A DNA stretch of 64,000 nucleotides from Casuarius casuarius (lineage: Eukaryota; Chordata; Aves; Casuariiformes; Casuariidae). A model generated the notes under the pieces. That model was not told the DNA's origin and did no database searches. It saw nothing but the letters and a program-made list of their open reading frames with translations. The position numbers and the translations under genes are program-made. Of this stretch, positions 15,901 to 29,115 are shown in pieces (positions within the stretch are counted from its first letter, which is position 1; each line of letters begins with the position of its first letter). The stretch lies in assembly GCA_003342895.1 (NCBI GenBank), contig PTFA01000112.1:2149470-2213469 (forward strand), in the 5' to 3' direction.

Positions 15901-18900
15901 TTCATTTTCACACCTTCCTGAGTTCACAGATAACGATATGAAATACGGGGTACTGTCACATCTCTCCACTTGAATCAGTGAGTGAGCATTAGTTGAAGCA
16001 GAGAATTGCTNGCAACTGTGTATGTGACCCTCTTTTCCCAGCACTCAAAGGTTAATCTTCACATGTTCTGTTAGGTTCTTAATTGACACCATTCAAAACC
16101 ACCAAGCTTCAATGTGAAACAGCAACAGGATCAGGATTTGCTTGAAGCCAGATGTGACAGATCTGGCTTCCTCCGTTCTAAGTGCAAAGCAGGAAAGGAC
16201 ATCAAACCTCAACTAAGATCAGCAAAAACTAAGCGCGTTTTGGCTGAAGCCTACTACAGGTTCTGCTAGAGGCAGATCCTATTTCATGGAAGTAACAGTG
16301 GTGTCAAGCTGGTCTGTGAGTGCGCAATCCAGGGAGTTTGTTGCCTTCACCTAGAGGACTAAGTGGGAGGGATGTTTAGGAAGGACGACTGCAAAGTGAA
16401 GTTGTGGCTCTGGCCCAGAGGACTGAAGATGCTGTGAAGATGCTGTGGAAGGAAGCTTAACTACAGAGCCATGATAAAGCTAAGAAGCCATAACTCCCCT
16501 CCTGCCTTGTGTCTGGCAGAACCACTGTTTCAGCACATCTTACTGTGTTTAGGAGACCCTGTGCTAAACTCTGCTGTTTAAGTTTTCAAGGAAAACAAAG
16601 ACAACAGCAATAATTTCTAATGGAGATAAGCCTGCAGTGTTTTTTGCTGGATGTCAGAGGACTGCAGAAAAAGATCTATTGTGCTTGTGTGCAATCATAA
16701 AAAGTGCCAAAGCTGCTTTTCCAGCTCAGGAAAGTCAGGACTGAGAGATATAAAAGGGCAGCAAACAGAAGGGTTTTGAAACCGTCTCAGTAACTTGACT
16801 AACTTCCATACCCAATGTTATGGCTGGAGTTGTAAAAATGGAAAATTCTGCTGCAAGGTGACTTAGTCTTTGCTGAACAGGAACTCAAAGGAGTATTGAC
16901 CATGCACAAATTAGCAAAATCCTGCCTCATTTGTTTGTTAAGTTCAGCTCTCACTGTTCAGTACCTGCTGGCAGGTTAGTGCTTGTAATTTGGGAAAACA
17001 GCACTCGAGAGTCAGTGCTTGTTGAGCGGGGCCAACGGTGCCTACCAGCAGCTCCCCATACCCTGTGGCCTCCTACTCCCCTCCCTGCTCATTACCAGGT
17101 GCAGAGACAGGCTCAGAGGCAGCAGGAGCACATCGCTTCTCTCTTCGTGCTACCAGCAGTCAAACAACACGCATTCAGCTGTTAACAAAGTGCCAACACT
17201 CAAACGCTCTGGCCTCCATTTCGCTGGCAGTTAAGCAGCAGCACCTCTGTCCATTAATTTTATTGAGGTTCTAAGGTCAAGAGGAAGAGAAACTGGAAGG
17301 CCAGGTTTTCCTGTAAGCTCAGAAGCAGTAAGGCCCTATTTTCTCATTCCCATTTGCATGGTCAAAACGCAGCTCTAGACCTGCTATAATGGCATCTTCA
17401 GGAAAAACTGAGATACTGTGAAATTAATGCACCGAATACGTTCAACAACATTTCAAGTTGCATCATGGATAATTAAAATATTTAAGGGACAAGCTGCAAG
17501 TTGTTAATCAGGGAACATTTACTTGAATGGTGTGTGCCCTTTGGATTTGGTCCCTATGGCAACCAAATATTCACTCCAAAAGGATGNGCTGGAAGAAGCA
17601 TGTCAGGAGCTGCCTCAACATTTTAATTCACAGTGTGAGCAATGAATAAATACAACTACTGACAAGCACAGCACAGGCAAAAAAGGTTTGTAAATAGCAT
17701 TAGGAAGCCACAGATGGCCTTTTGCTTTTTAAGATTAAAACAGGTCCATTTTTTCTTTAAACGTATCCTTTACAAAGATCAACAAAACCTGACTGTGTTG
17801 CATATGAGGTGTTGAGCCACGTGTATTAGCTACTGGTAATAAATGCTCTGTGATACAGGAGCTCTTCTTCAGTTTCTAGCATCTCAGTCCTTGAGGGACT
17901 GTGACTATGTGTTTCTGCTCCCTCCGTTTGAAGATGTTGGCTCAAAATCTTCAGAAAAATCTTTTCCATCTCACATGGCCCTTCAGGGGACTAACTTTGA
18001 GAATGCAACAATATTTGAAGGACAGCTTCTCAGCAAGCTCAAGAAAATGTCAGGAAAGATTGTCTTTTCCTTCAAAACAGGAGGAGTGTTTTGGTATGCA
18101 AGAAGGAAAAGACTACTTCATTTACTACTTGTACTGGGGAAAGCAAACTCCTTCACCATGATCTCAGAGTGTGTGAAATACAGTTGCAAAGGCCCTTCCA
18201 TCTTTCTCCTTTGATGGAAGCATGAATTCTTCAATGCGCAGTAGAAATTTTGGAAATACTTTGGTGCTGGAAATCCTTGAGGATAATATAAGACCTCACA
18301 CCTGATAAGACCTAACAGTGGAACCCCATGTTCTGCANTGCAGCGGAGTCGCACCTTGCTATGAAAAGGTACTCTTGAATCTCTTCTTGCATTAAGATTT
18401 ATGACTGTGGAAAGAAATCTCACAAGGCTGAAGAGTGCAAGGCTGCACAGGCTGCCACAATGCTAGCCTGAAACAGTAATTCAAGACTTGTGAACGCAAA
18501 TGCCTGCTCGNCACTCTTCTTCCTGCTGACTCCTTGGAGTCCAGTTACATCCACTGAAGTGGGCCCTGCAATAACCATNGGCCATAAGCACCAATTTCTA
18601 CAAGACTGCTGGATGGAAGCAATACTTTCAGCTGCAGGTCATCAAGGACACAGGAGATACCTGTGATTCTGACATGTATGAAGACTAATCACTTCGATAA
18701 TGCATGGGGGGTCGTTAAGTAGGGTATTCATTGACCTACCAACTGATGTACTTGACTTTCTTAGTGAACCAGGTTTGCTGTAAGCCACTGCAGTGCTCAG
18801 GATTATACCCTCACCACTTCTCCAAGCAGAGCCACAACTACCTCACACTCCCCATGTTATACTCCGAGCTGCAANTGGGTGGGCACTGCCGTGTTATTAA

Positions 18901-21900
18901 CCTCATTCTTAGGTAGCAAACAAGTACAGACTCAGACATCTGTAAGTATAATCATGGGAATTATTTCAGACAAAATTGCTGCACGTTTTTATTTCAATTT
19001 TGGGTGAAAGAAAGAGACAAGTTTCTGGGCTTAGCCTGCAGATACTTTTCCAAGACAGTTATTGCTGCATAATTCATATTCCTGTTTTCACGTTTGCCAT
19101 GTGTACCAACAGTTCTACTGAATTCACTGTAAGTTTTTCCTTTAAATCCTCTCCTTCAGTTTTTCCAAAGAGCAAAAACACAAACAAAAGCCTGGTCGTA
19201 CGTAGGAAGTCTGGTTTGGCAAATTCACTCAATCCTAGATTTTTGCACATTAGGAAGGGAAAGTAGGGTCCATGTTAATTCTTGAGAGTTTCCACTTCAC
19301 ATTAGCACACCAGCCAACACCCTTCACTCAATATATCTGCATTTCCCTGCAAGCACTTTTTGTGAAGCCAGAATGGAGCATTCATATCTCTGCCTGAAGC
19401 CACCTGCTCCCCATCCACTCTAGATCACACACACTGGAGGAGTGCTGCCCTCTACATGAAGAAAGGCTCATATATAGTACTTGTGACTGTCATGAAATCT
19501 CAACACAATTAGAAACAATTTATAGCTTCCACACCTAAAAAGCTCGGAAACTGAATGGCAGCAATGCTGCAGGTCCTCAACTCAGTCTTTTAACAATGGT
19601 TTGAGGAGCCTTTGTTCGTATTAAACTAATTGGAAAGTAAATACTAGAACCTTGCAGAGAGGGGATTTCTTCTCGTGAAATGCATTTGTCCTAATCGATC
19701 TAAAGAAGTTAATCAATCTAATGATTACAAATTATGTGCCTCGTCTCTCCATGCAGAGAATCCAAGTTCTGGTGCCACTGGGCACTATCATTCTGTTTTT
19801 GAAGACAACACCCCAAATTGCAGTGTTTTGTTCCAGGGAACCACCTCATCCCACATTAACGTATGCATGTGCAAAATGGATCACACATGTTGCGTTCAAA
19901 CTGGCAGGGAGTCTGAGTCAGCTCTGACAGCATGAGAGCCTCTAGCCCAAATATCTGAAACTAATAAAATCCACACCATTTTCCTGACTCCTCACGCTAA
20001 CAGTAAATGGAGCTGTATTTGCTTAGCACTAGAATGCTGTCAGCAGTGAGGAACCCACACAGATACAGTTAAGGATAAAATGGAAGCGGCATTACTTTCT
20101 AACATGTCTCACTTTTAACTTCCTCCTCCTTTGACCTGCAGTAAGGATACTAATCCTGCATCTAGCATTTTGCATTTCTGCTAATTTCCTGCCGTAACAA
20201 CAAGGGAAATGGTAAGCCCCATTGAGCTCTCAGATGCCAGGGTAACAAAGACCACATATGAAGCTGGAGGAGCAGGGGCCCTTACACCAGAGCAATGCCA
20301 GACCAGGACACGACTGCAAGAGAGCGAATCTGCTGGGCTGGGCTGTGTGCACGTAACACTGTACAGCTCCCACAACGTCTGCCTCCTGGGCCTGTCTCAC
20401 CTTCCAGCCCATATCCATTTTGGCTTTCTTGGTTATCTAACCAAATTGCAACAAAATCTCTCCATCTTACACAGAGGCACCTTCTTGTCCCTAGAAGATG
20501 GGCAGCAGTAGCACTGCTCCATGCCATGGCTGTGGTTCGTGTGGACCTCACAGTGAGATGACTGTCGCATGAAAAATGCAAGCAAGAGTGTTTTTGTTAC
20601 AGGTTACACTCCTGGTTAATGCAAGTTACTGGAATGTCAGACTCTACCTTATGATTACTCCACAAATAGAAATCAGGCCAGGAGGGACAGAGCACCCATT
20701 ATTTTACGCATAGATGCAGGAAGCAAGAAAAATTATGGAATAATCCTTGCAGACAGCAGGTATTTATTTTTTTTTTCCAACTTGTCTCCCACCCCCCTGT
20801 TTCCCAGGCAGTCTAGCAGGGATATTCCCACAATGGCCTTGCACTCCTGAGAGCTGCTGGCTTGGCGGAGGCTGAGCCCAGAGTAGCTGCTGTGCGTGGA
20901 GTACATGTCTTCCATTTACCTCATTAAAACAGAAACCAGATCTCCTTTATGCTCGGTGCTGTATACTTCTGAAGAATGCAGGCCTCTACTAAGTCTAAAC
21001 AAGGCACACAGTGGCAGGAAGGAAGCAACCATATTCCCCGTCAGAAAAGGAGGAAAAAGGCACCAAGGGAGCAGTCAGCCTCTCAGATGCCACACCACAG
21101 AAGTGAACCCCTTTCTTCAGGGACAAAATCTCACTACACCTGCAGGATAGATCCACCTTCTCCTTCTCCTTGCACAAGGCACAGAATAACTCCTTATTAC
21201 CACTGCTGGATGCTCGGCATGCCAGTGAAAATCTCCCTTTTCTTCCTAGTATAAGGAGTTGCCCACCCCTTCATTTTATAAATTACCAGAACAGACATTT
21301 AAAATGTTCAAGAGCAATCTGAACAGAGCATTCATGCCTTGGGCATTTTACGCTCTACAAGGAAAGAAACAAAAGGGCCTCATTTAATACCTCCCTGTAG
21401 GATTCCTTGTTCTTGCTCTTCCCTTGTGCATCTCCAGATGCAAACTCTTAGCGGTATAATGTTCCTGCCATCCCCCTGCCCTCCCCTCTTCCCTTTTAAG
21501 AGCAAGATGGGCTTTTAAAACAAACCTCACTGGCTGACTAGAACAGGTGGTGGGAGTCCTTTAAAGGAGAGAAAAATCGTTTGTAACTAATAAAAGCAGA
21601 AGAAAATTCTGATTCCCGTGGTTTTATTAAGCACCCGAGGGAGTAACTCGGACGGCAGGCACATCTGCTGCTCCTGTGTGCTTCGGCAGATCCCTCGGCA
21701 CCCAAGCGCCACGCCGCAGGGCCGAGGGGACCAGTGGCCCTGCACAGCTGCGCTCTCCGCCTCTCGGGGCATCAAGGGCAAGGTGTCTCAGCCTGCTTTA
21801 CGGGGAATTTTATGACCTCTGCATCAGACCCAGAGCCTGAAGGGCCAGACTTCAGGTGGGGCTGAGCCCATCTTCTCTGGATCTTGAGATATGGCTTCAT

Positions 21901-24900
21901 AAAACCAGCGAAGCCTCCGTCTTTTCCAACCCACGCAGAAACTATACAATGTTTGAACTAAGTTTTGTGCAGGCTCAGAAAGCTAAGTCTCCAGAACCCT
22001 CCTTGGGGCTTTGATTTTATTAACTAAACCCTCCCCTACAATAACTTTATGACCCTCATCCTGGGAGAGAAACACCACAATATACTGAGGCTAACAATGT
22101 AACATGATCTGCTCCATTATAACTGACAGGTAAAGAAGTCTAATTAGGAAACGACCCCCAGGGCATGGTTAAAAAAAGCTGGTTTGCTGTGTGGCACTTG
22201 GAGACACAAAATTTCCTGGAAGGTAGGGAAAGAACTGCAGTACTGAGAGAGCAGCTCACTCGCCACCTCCAATCTCAAGCCTTGCTATCTGCCTTTCTCC
22301 TTTCCTTATTGTCAAAACAGAACGAGAGAGAGGTGACAAGCTGGAGTGGCACAGCCAAGATTTGAGAGCAAGAATTTAAAGAACTCCTGCCGAGCTCCGA
22401 AGTGCTGTTATGGCTACTCCCTGTGTCCAAGGAATTAGGATACAATCCCCGTTCCAGCTAAGAGCAGAGGAGTCAGAGGAATAGATGTGCTTTCTGCAAA
22501 GACCACAGGTATTGCTGCTCCTTTTCTGTATTAGTTGGCACGCACAAGGTACAAAAACATCCGTGGCTAAGAGCAAATGCTGGAATCCAGGCTTATCTGA
22601 ATGTGATCTAAGGGATGCTTTGCTATAATGTGGCCAGTGCAGTTGTTTGTTCAAGAGCTAAAAGGAAGTGATATTTCTTCCTATGGAGGAGGACCAGGAA
22701 ATTAAACCTGGACTAGACTCAGATCTCCCTCCTTTCTCATATAGATTTCTCTCCACAAAGCCGGGGGTGGGGGTGTTGAGCCTTCTCCAAATGTGACTTC
22801 CTTTAGTGCAGAGGTAATTTACAGAGAAAAAGGTTTGAAGGAAACCAGTGTCTGCAGCCTTCTAGAAATATGCCACATTCTAGAGCTCTGGGCTTCTACC
22901 TATTTGTTTTTCCGTACCAGTTCAGCCTGTTGACAACCTGCACTGAAGTCATTTCAAGGTGCACGTGCCCTCCCCTCCCCCCCACACAGTAGCTGGTGAT
23001 GTCTGCATGTCTATTTGCTGACGTGCTATCACCGAACATTTTTTCAGAACCCAATCCTACAGCAGTACCACAAAGTCTATTTAGTTTGTAAGGCTGCAAA
23101 AAACGACATTTGCCGTTACAGGGTCTGAAATGTCACTGCAGTATTTACATCTCTTCCAAAGAACCACAGAAACGTTTATCGTCGTATGGTCAAGCTTTCC
23201 TCATCACATACCAACACTGGCGTCCTGGAGAAAGCCTTCATTGCAAACAAGCACTCACTTCAAGTACCTTCAGGGTATTCAACATGTTGTGGCTGCATCA
23301 AATTAATTTCTGACCAGGAAAGAGAACGCTCTCTTCAATCACCCTATAGAAATGTTTTCCTTATGGCCAAACTTCAGAAACGTTCACTACTCGATACTGA
23401 GTTTGGTTTTTCTAAGAGCTAAGCATCATAAAGTAGCCACGTGTTTAAACAGGAGGTCATTATCCACCAGCTCCAAGTTTCAGTGGAAACCTCTAAGCAA
23501 AGAGCAATTTGAAAATGTAGCTGCAAAAGCACTAACACTAGTTTAGAGTAGTTTAAGTTTTTGTTTTACTGATTCTTGTGGCTAAGATCTATAGACCTAT
23601 CAAATTAACATCCAGACGTCTTACTGAGGAGAAAAAAGTCAGTCATCTAATAGGACCATTTCATCTCTCTTTACTGCCACAATTGCATGACTTCATCAAA
23701 ACTAAGAGCTGGCACCAAAGGAAACAAGGACAATATTCTGTGATAGATGCAAAGCTACTGTCTTATAAATCATACAGCTAAAAGCAGTACAATCCAGCAG
23801 ATGAGATTTAAGAAATGGGAATCAGAAGGAACTGTTTCTACAGATACCATAACACCACAGGTTAAGTATTAACTTACTGGTTCCTGACACAATTACACAA
23901 AGGGAGATTTTCAAAGGCACCAAGTCAGTGGGAGATTAAGTGAGGGTTTGCCCCAAACCTTTCAAAGCACTGCAAGCCCACAGTTCACCTTCACCATCAC
24001 CTAGAAGCTTTTCAGGACCAATAGCAGTAGCCCTATATATTTGTTATTTAAATGAATATGCCCCATTAACTCTCTGCAGAGTAATCTGCTGTACCCACTA
24101 CCAACCTCCCAAGCCTCTCTGGCTTCATCTACCCACACGGTAAGAAGAGAACCTCTTCCCCACCCGCCCTTCCTCTCTCTCTCCATCACCTTTGGAGTGT
24201 GTATTGCTTTCAGCTTTGATTTGTGCTGCATTCAGCACTCCATGCAGCCAGCCTGGTCAAACCCACAGATGGAAGGAAAGACGTCTTTCCATCCCCACCT
24301 CTGCAAAGCAGCAGATGCTGTCGAAAAAGCCCTGCAAACTTCCACAGTTCTCTTTGAAACCTGAGGAGAACAGATGAGCAGCACATTTGAAATTAATTAT
24401 AGTAAAAGCCTACTGCATTGTTCTCTCCTCCCCTTTCTTTTTTTCCTGACCCCTCATCACATAGCTTTCACTGAAAGGTCTGTGCAGCGTGTATATTTTC
24501 CTAAAGTTGCCAGGGCCAAAACAGTACAGCTGAGACATTCACAGAAGTCAAAGAAAGTGCAGAGCCAGTTTAGTGCACAGGGGTACAATAGTTCCTTAAG
24601 AGCAAGCGGCTCCTCCCGCCGGCCCCCCTCCCAAACCTTCCGTCTCTAATGAACGTTTGGTGTCCGTCCACAAAAAACAAACATCAATCAGGCAACAGGC
24701 TGTTCCTTTTCCCCTGTTGCTAGTCTGAAATAACAGCCATCCCCCGCTGGGCTGGGAATGCCACTTCCCTGTCCAGCGCACATACAGGATAATAAGGGGG
24801 AGGTGAAGGAGGGAGGAAAACCCGCTCCGAGGTGCCAGAATACACAGTGAGCCGTGCCGTCCGGAGCCAGAGAAAACTTGGGAACACAACAGCTTTTGAT

Positions 24901-27900
24901 TCCTCCTGTCCCACCGGGCACGTTAATTATTTAATAGTTGGCTGGTGCATTGGTGGTAGGGGTAGGAACAGGGTGGAAGGGAAATCAGGCTCTTCCCCGC
25001 CACCGCCCCCCCGGCCCGCTCTGGAGCTGGCAGAAGAGCGTGTGTGCACGCACACNTGTGCACGAGGCTTCGAGATGTGCCTGGAGCCTGCTCAGAGCTG
25101 CGCCCTCCCTCCACTTCTCTGACAAGACCCTCCTTGTTGGCTTATGACCACAGCAACTTTAGACAGCACGGGATAGCATCTAGAGCAAAGGAGTTATGGG
25201 GCAAAGAAACCCACCCTGCCTTCTCTCCATTAGGAGGCTGATATTTTTCATGTGTTACGACTGGGGGAAGGGCACTCCTGCATTTATATTGGATTTTGAC
25301 AGAGCTGGAAGCGGAGTTGCAAAGCAAACAGAGATCATCTTATGATTTGCAACCAGGGCTTTCTAGGTGTCTGAAGCAACACTCTGGAAGGAGTGCAGGG
25401 AAAAGGAGAATGTAACTACATCTCATTTGGATAGAGAGGACTCACAGATGTTAGGAATATTTTTGATCAACAGCTTTCCTGGCACTGCTTGTGGTGGAAT
25501 CCACAACCTTGACGGCTAGCTGAGTAAGACAGTGCTGGCAAGCTCCTGTCTGCATGCAGGCAATTTGCAATGCTGCCAGTCAATATTTCAGTGAAAACAA
25601 AATTGCAGGGATCATATTAAAAGAGAGGAAGAGAGAAAATAAGACAAAACAAAAGCAAAAACCAGCCCCCTCTTCTAAGAGGAACTCTGATGTGACCTGA
25701 TGGGAAAAACCCTCCCAAATCACAACACACTCTTTGTTTGTTTAAAATTAACACACTGTGATGGGAGTCCTGCCACGAGCATGCTAAGGCAAGCCCGCCA
25801 GCAGCAACAGAAGCAGACTCAGCAAGAAGTGGCTTTATACAGGGACACCTGGGTGGCATGTTTAGTACAGGCCTACAGGAAATGATGCAGAAAGAGGTTT
25901 ATAGTTGTGTCCATTTGGTTGAGGAAATGTATTCAGCAGGCATGGGTCGGAGCCAAAAACCTGGACCCAGTCCTCTTGAACTGTCAGGAGGAGAGCGAAA
26001 CGGAGGGAGGAGAGGAGAGCTTCTGCAGCAATGTTTTCAAATCTGGGTCTGTATTTAGCCTTGCTGACCTACTCCTAGTTCAAAACAACGGTGGTCTTGG
26101 AAGAGAAAGCAAGTAGTGCAGACCGGCCAGTATTTCTCACTGGACCAGTTTTGAGATTATAGACACAGGCTCTCAGATGCATCTGAGTTCCTGGTGCAGT
26201 TCACACCATCATTGAGAGTATCTTTCCATTTCTCTAAATTACTCCTACGTGTATGACTTGCAAAAGGGTGCTCTGCTGCTCAGAATCGCTGGAGTCGGGC
26301 TCTTTTCTGCCTTTGCCTCAGGACTACACTTGGCTAACTACACTGGCATTATGTCAGGGGGGAGTCTTCAGTTGTCTGCTTAGGGCTGCTTTACAGCATG
26401 TACTGCGGGGCTGGCATAAAGGGACCGGAGTCTGGCCTATAATGCAAAAAGATTTCAGGCCAAAAGGTGGATTATGCTCAGAGAATTTGTTTGCTGATCC
26501 AATAAAAGCTATAATCTGCTCTACTTTGACTATTAAACTGATCAGTACAGAATGTAATGTACATGCTAGCTGTTGGTTTCAGGTTTCTACCTCAGTTTTA
26601 AAGGCTGGTTCAATAATAATAATGACAATGTTTACTATTGTATAAATCTTCAATACTCACACTGTAAATTTCCTCCTCCCACCGGTAAGCCTGTATTAAA
26701 TCAGGTTGTCTGTACAGAACTTGCACTGTGGGTGCCTATCACTGTGTCTGGAGAAGACCAGCCACATCGGAGAGCAACCGGCCAAGGACAGCTCAGCTGT
26801 CTGGGAGCCAAATCACGTAGTAGTGAGAAAATTAAAAAGTTGGCTGCTTCACCCTACATGGCTAGCCCTTTCCTGCCACTCTGCTTTGCAGATAGCCTCC
26901 CAGGGAGGAGGCTCTGGCTTTTCCATTGCAGTTTAACATTCAAGACTCAGTGTTGTTTGAGGTGGTCTCGATGGGACCTTTTTTAAGGCTGCCTGTTCCT
27001 ACCCTTAACCATGAAAATGTCACAAGGAAAAGCACTCAAGTGCTCCAGGGGACAAACTCTTCTGCAGGTTTCACGGCCCAAGACAGGAAGTGTTAAGGAG
27101 ACAGATCTCTCTCAGTACTGGATCATCAATAAATACGGAAACACAGAACAAACTAAGCAGAGACCAAAGCAGCAGATGCAGGTTTGTAGATGTCTGCTTA
27201 TTACCAAACCCCACACCAGCTGAGACTTAAATAGCCTTCTTTATGCAAAACAGAAGAAGGAACAAAACTGAAGCAAACTGGCAATTACATAATTTTACTT
27301 CCCCCCTAGCCCATTCGCTTGACATCAGGTGGCTCTGTGCTTGCACGTGAAAGGTGTTTGTGAGCACTAAGTTAAGCACAAACCTAGCCTGATACTTTCT
27401 TTTTACCAGGAGAAACTCTGTGTGCATTTTGGGATAGATTGGAGAAGCATAGTGAACATGTTATTTTATATTATTTTTAGGGGCTCTTGAAAGCGTTACT
27501 TGCTATCTGAGGAAACAAGGACTCCAAGGCTGCACACTTTCCCTTTCTTCCACGGCTCCACCTCTCCCAATTGTGACAGTTCTCAGAACCAAAGGCTACA
27601 GCCTACGTTTAAAACCCCACTGGGAGTTAACTGCATGGGTTCATCTGCAACCTTCTTCTTCCCACTTAAAAAGAAAAATCTTCTTCTTTCTAAAATATCC
27701 ACCACAATGTAGTAGGCTGACTGGTGAAGGACCCGCCATTTCACAGTGCTAGTAGATGTACTCCTTGTGTAATCAGGCTTTCTTGGCTTTGCAGCTCACC
27801 TTGCTAATACCTTGCAAGAATATATCTCCAACAGGGCAAAAAGTTAATGTCCATTTCATTGGAGAGATCTGGAAGTCTGACTATTCCCTTATGGATAAGC

Positions 27901-28339
27901 CTTAAAGAATTTATTAGTGATGAAACCAATATGTTTCTTCAGAAACTTAATAGGGCTCCATAAAAATTACTTCAATAACTTTTAAAATTTAATGGCGAAT
28001 GAGAACCTTTCCACAGGCTTTTTGAACTGTCCGACAGAATCCCATAGCAGGGATATAACACTGCAATAAATTTTGCAGGACAGTTAAAAAAATATATATA
28101 GAAAGCTTTTAATTTCCTATTACCTCCTGCAAGACTTTGCCATCAATTTAACGCAAATAAATGAACTAAAAGCATTGCAGTCACTTGTCTGTCCCAGTGA
28201 TTTACAAGAAAATATTTACTGTTGGGGGGGACGGGACTCTAGAACAAGTATCCCTTTCAAAAAGACAGACACGCAAACAGAAATACCGTGCCAAAGCCTG
28301 CTCTCTGACACGTTGGGCATGCCCAAGTAAACCCAGGGA

Positions 28340-29115
28340 AGTCAATGGCGTCAGTATGGCCTTCCCTGGCACGGCAGGACGCAGCCCGGGGCTGGCGGCA
28401 GAGGGGAAGGCCCGGCCGGCCCAGGAGCCGCGCTCATGGGCTCCGCAGGGACCTGCGTGACGGGAGGGAGGATGGACAGCAAGACACGGCGGTGCCAACG
28501 GGCAGGTGCACACTGCCGGGGGGATTTAAAGGCGAAAGAAAATGGCAGGAGCCTTCGGCGGGAGGGACAACGTCCTCAAAATGGCCTCCTGCCTCCTCTC
28601 CAAGGTGACAGGTCCTGACAGGCTGCTACCAGTGGTCCCGAGATGAGCACGCTTCCAACAAAGCTAATGTTTTAAAAAAACCCAAAACCAACCAAACAAC
28701 CCCCCCCCAAAACTCCCTGCTGTGGCAGCCTGGGGCTGCCAGGGAGCAGGGCCGGTTCCCACTCGCCCCGCGGAGGATCGGGGCAGCCTGGCCCCGTGCC
28801 AGCCGCATCCCTGCGCGGGCCAAGGCCTCACACCCGAGGGCGGCTGAGGAGAGGGGAAGGCGGCGAGAGGCCTGTGCCACGAGTTTAAAAAAAAAAAAGT
28901 CTCTGAGGTATTTTAAAAGAAAAACCAAGGACAAGAGCCCACAGTCTGAGGGTCCGGACAGCTCCACGGTGGTCGCAAGCGCGTCCCACGGCGCCTGACC
29001 GCGCCGAGGTGCGACCCGCGCCAGCCTCCCGCCGTCCCCACGAGGGACGCCGGCCCCAGACAGCGCTGAGACCCCCGGCGCGACTGCTGCTGCTCGGGAA
29101 AGCAGACGAGAAGGC
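28340..29115. promoter_or_regulatory. Intragenic CpG-island-like block with paired YY1-like motifs
   Basis: CpG and GC content rise sharply compared with the surrounding AT-rich intron, with two dense segments around 28340-28620 and 28730-29110 separated by an A/C-rich spacer. Two AAAATGGC motifs sit at 28539-28546 and 28578-28585 on the plus strand, the form and orientation seen near YY1-bound start sites. A TTTAAA box lies just upstream at 28525-28530. This could be an alternative or antisense promoter; no splice-supported first exon was identified. Confidence 0.4.

Noticed and set aside
17843..18720. Possible decayed retrocopy (123-aa frame followed by a CGKKSHKAEEC-like string and other short frames)
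   Set aside because: Frame switches and a zinc-knuckle-like string drew attention, but I could not match any protein, found no poly-A tail, and the string lacks the first cysteine.
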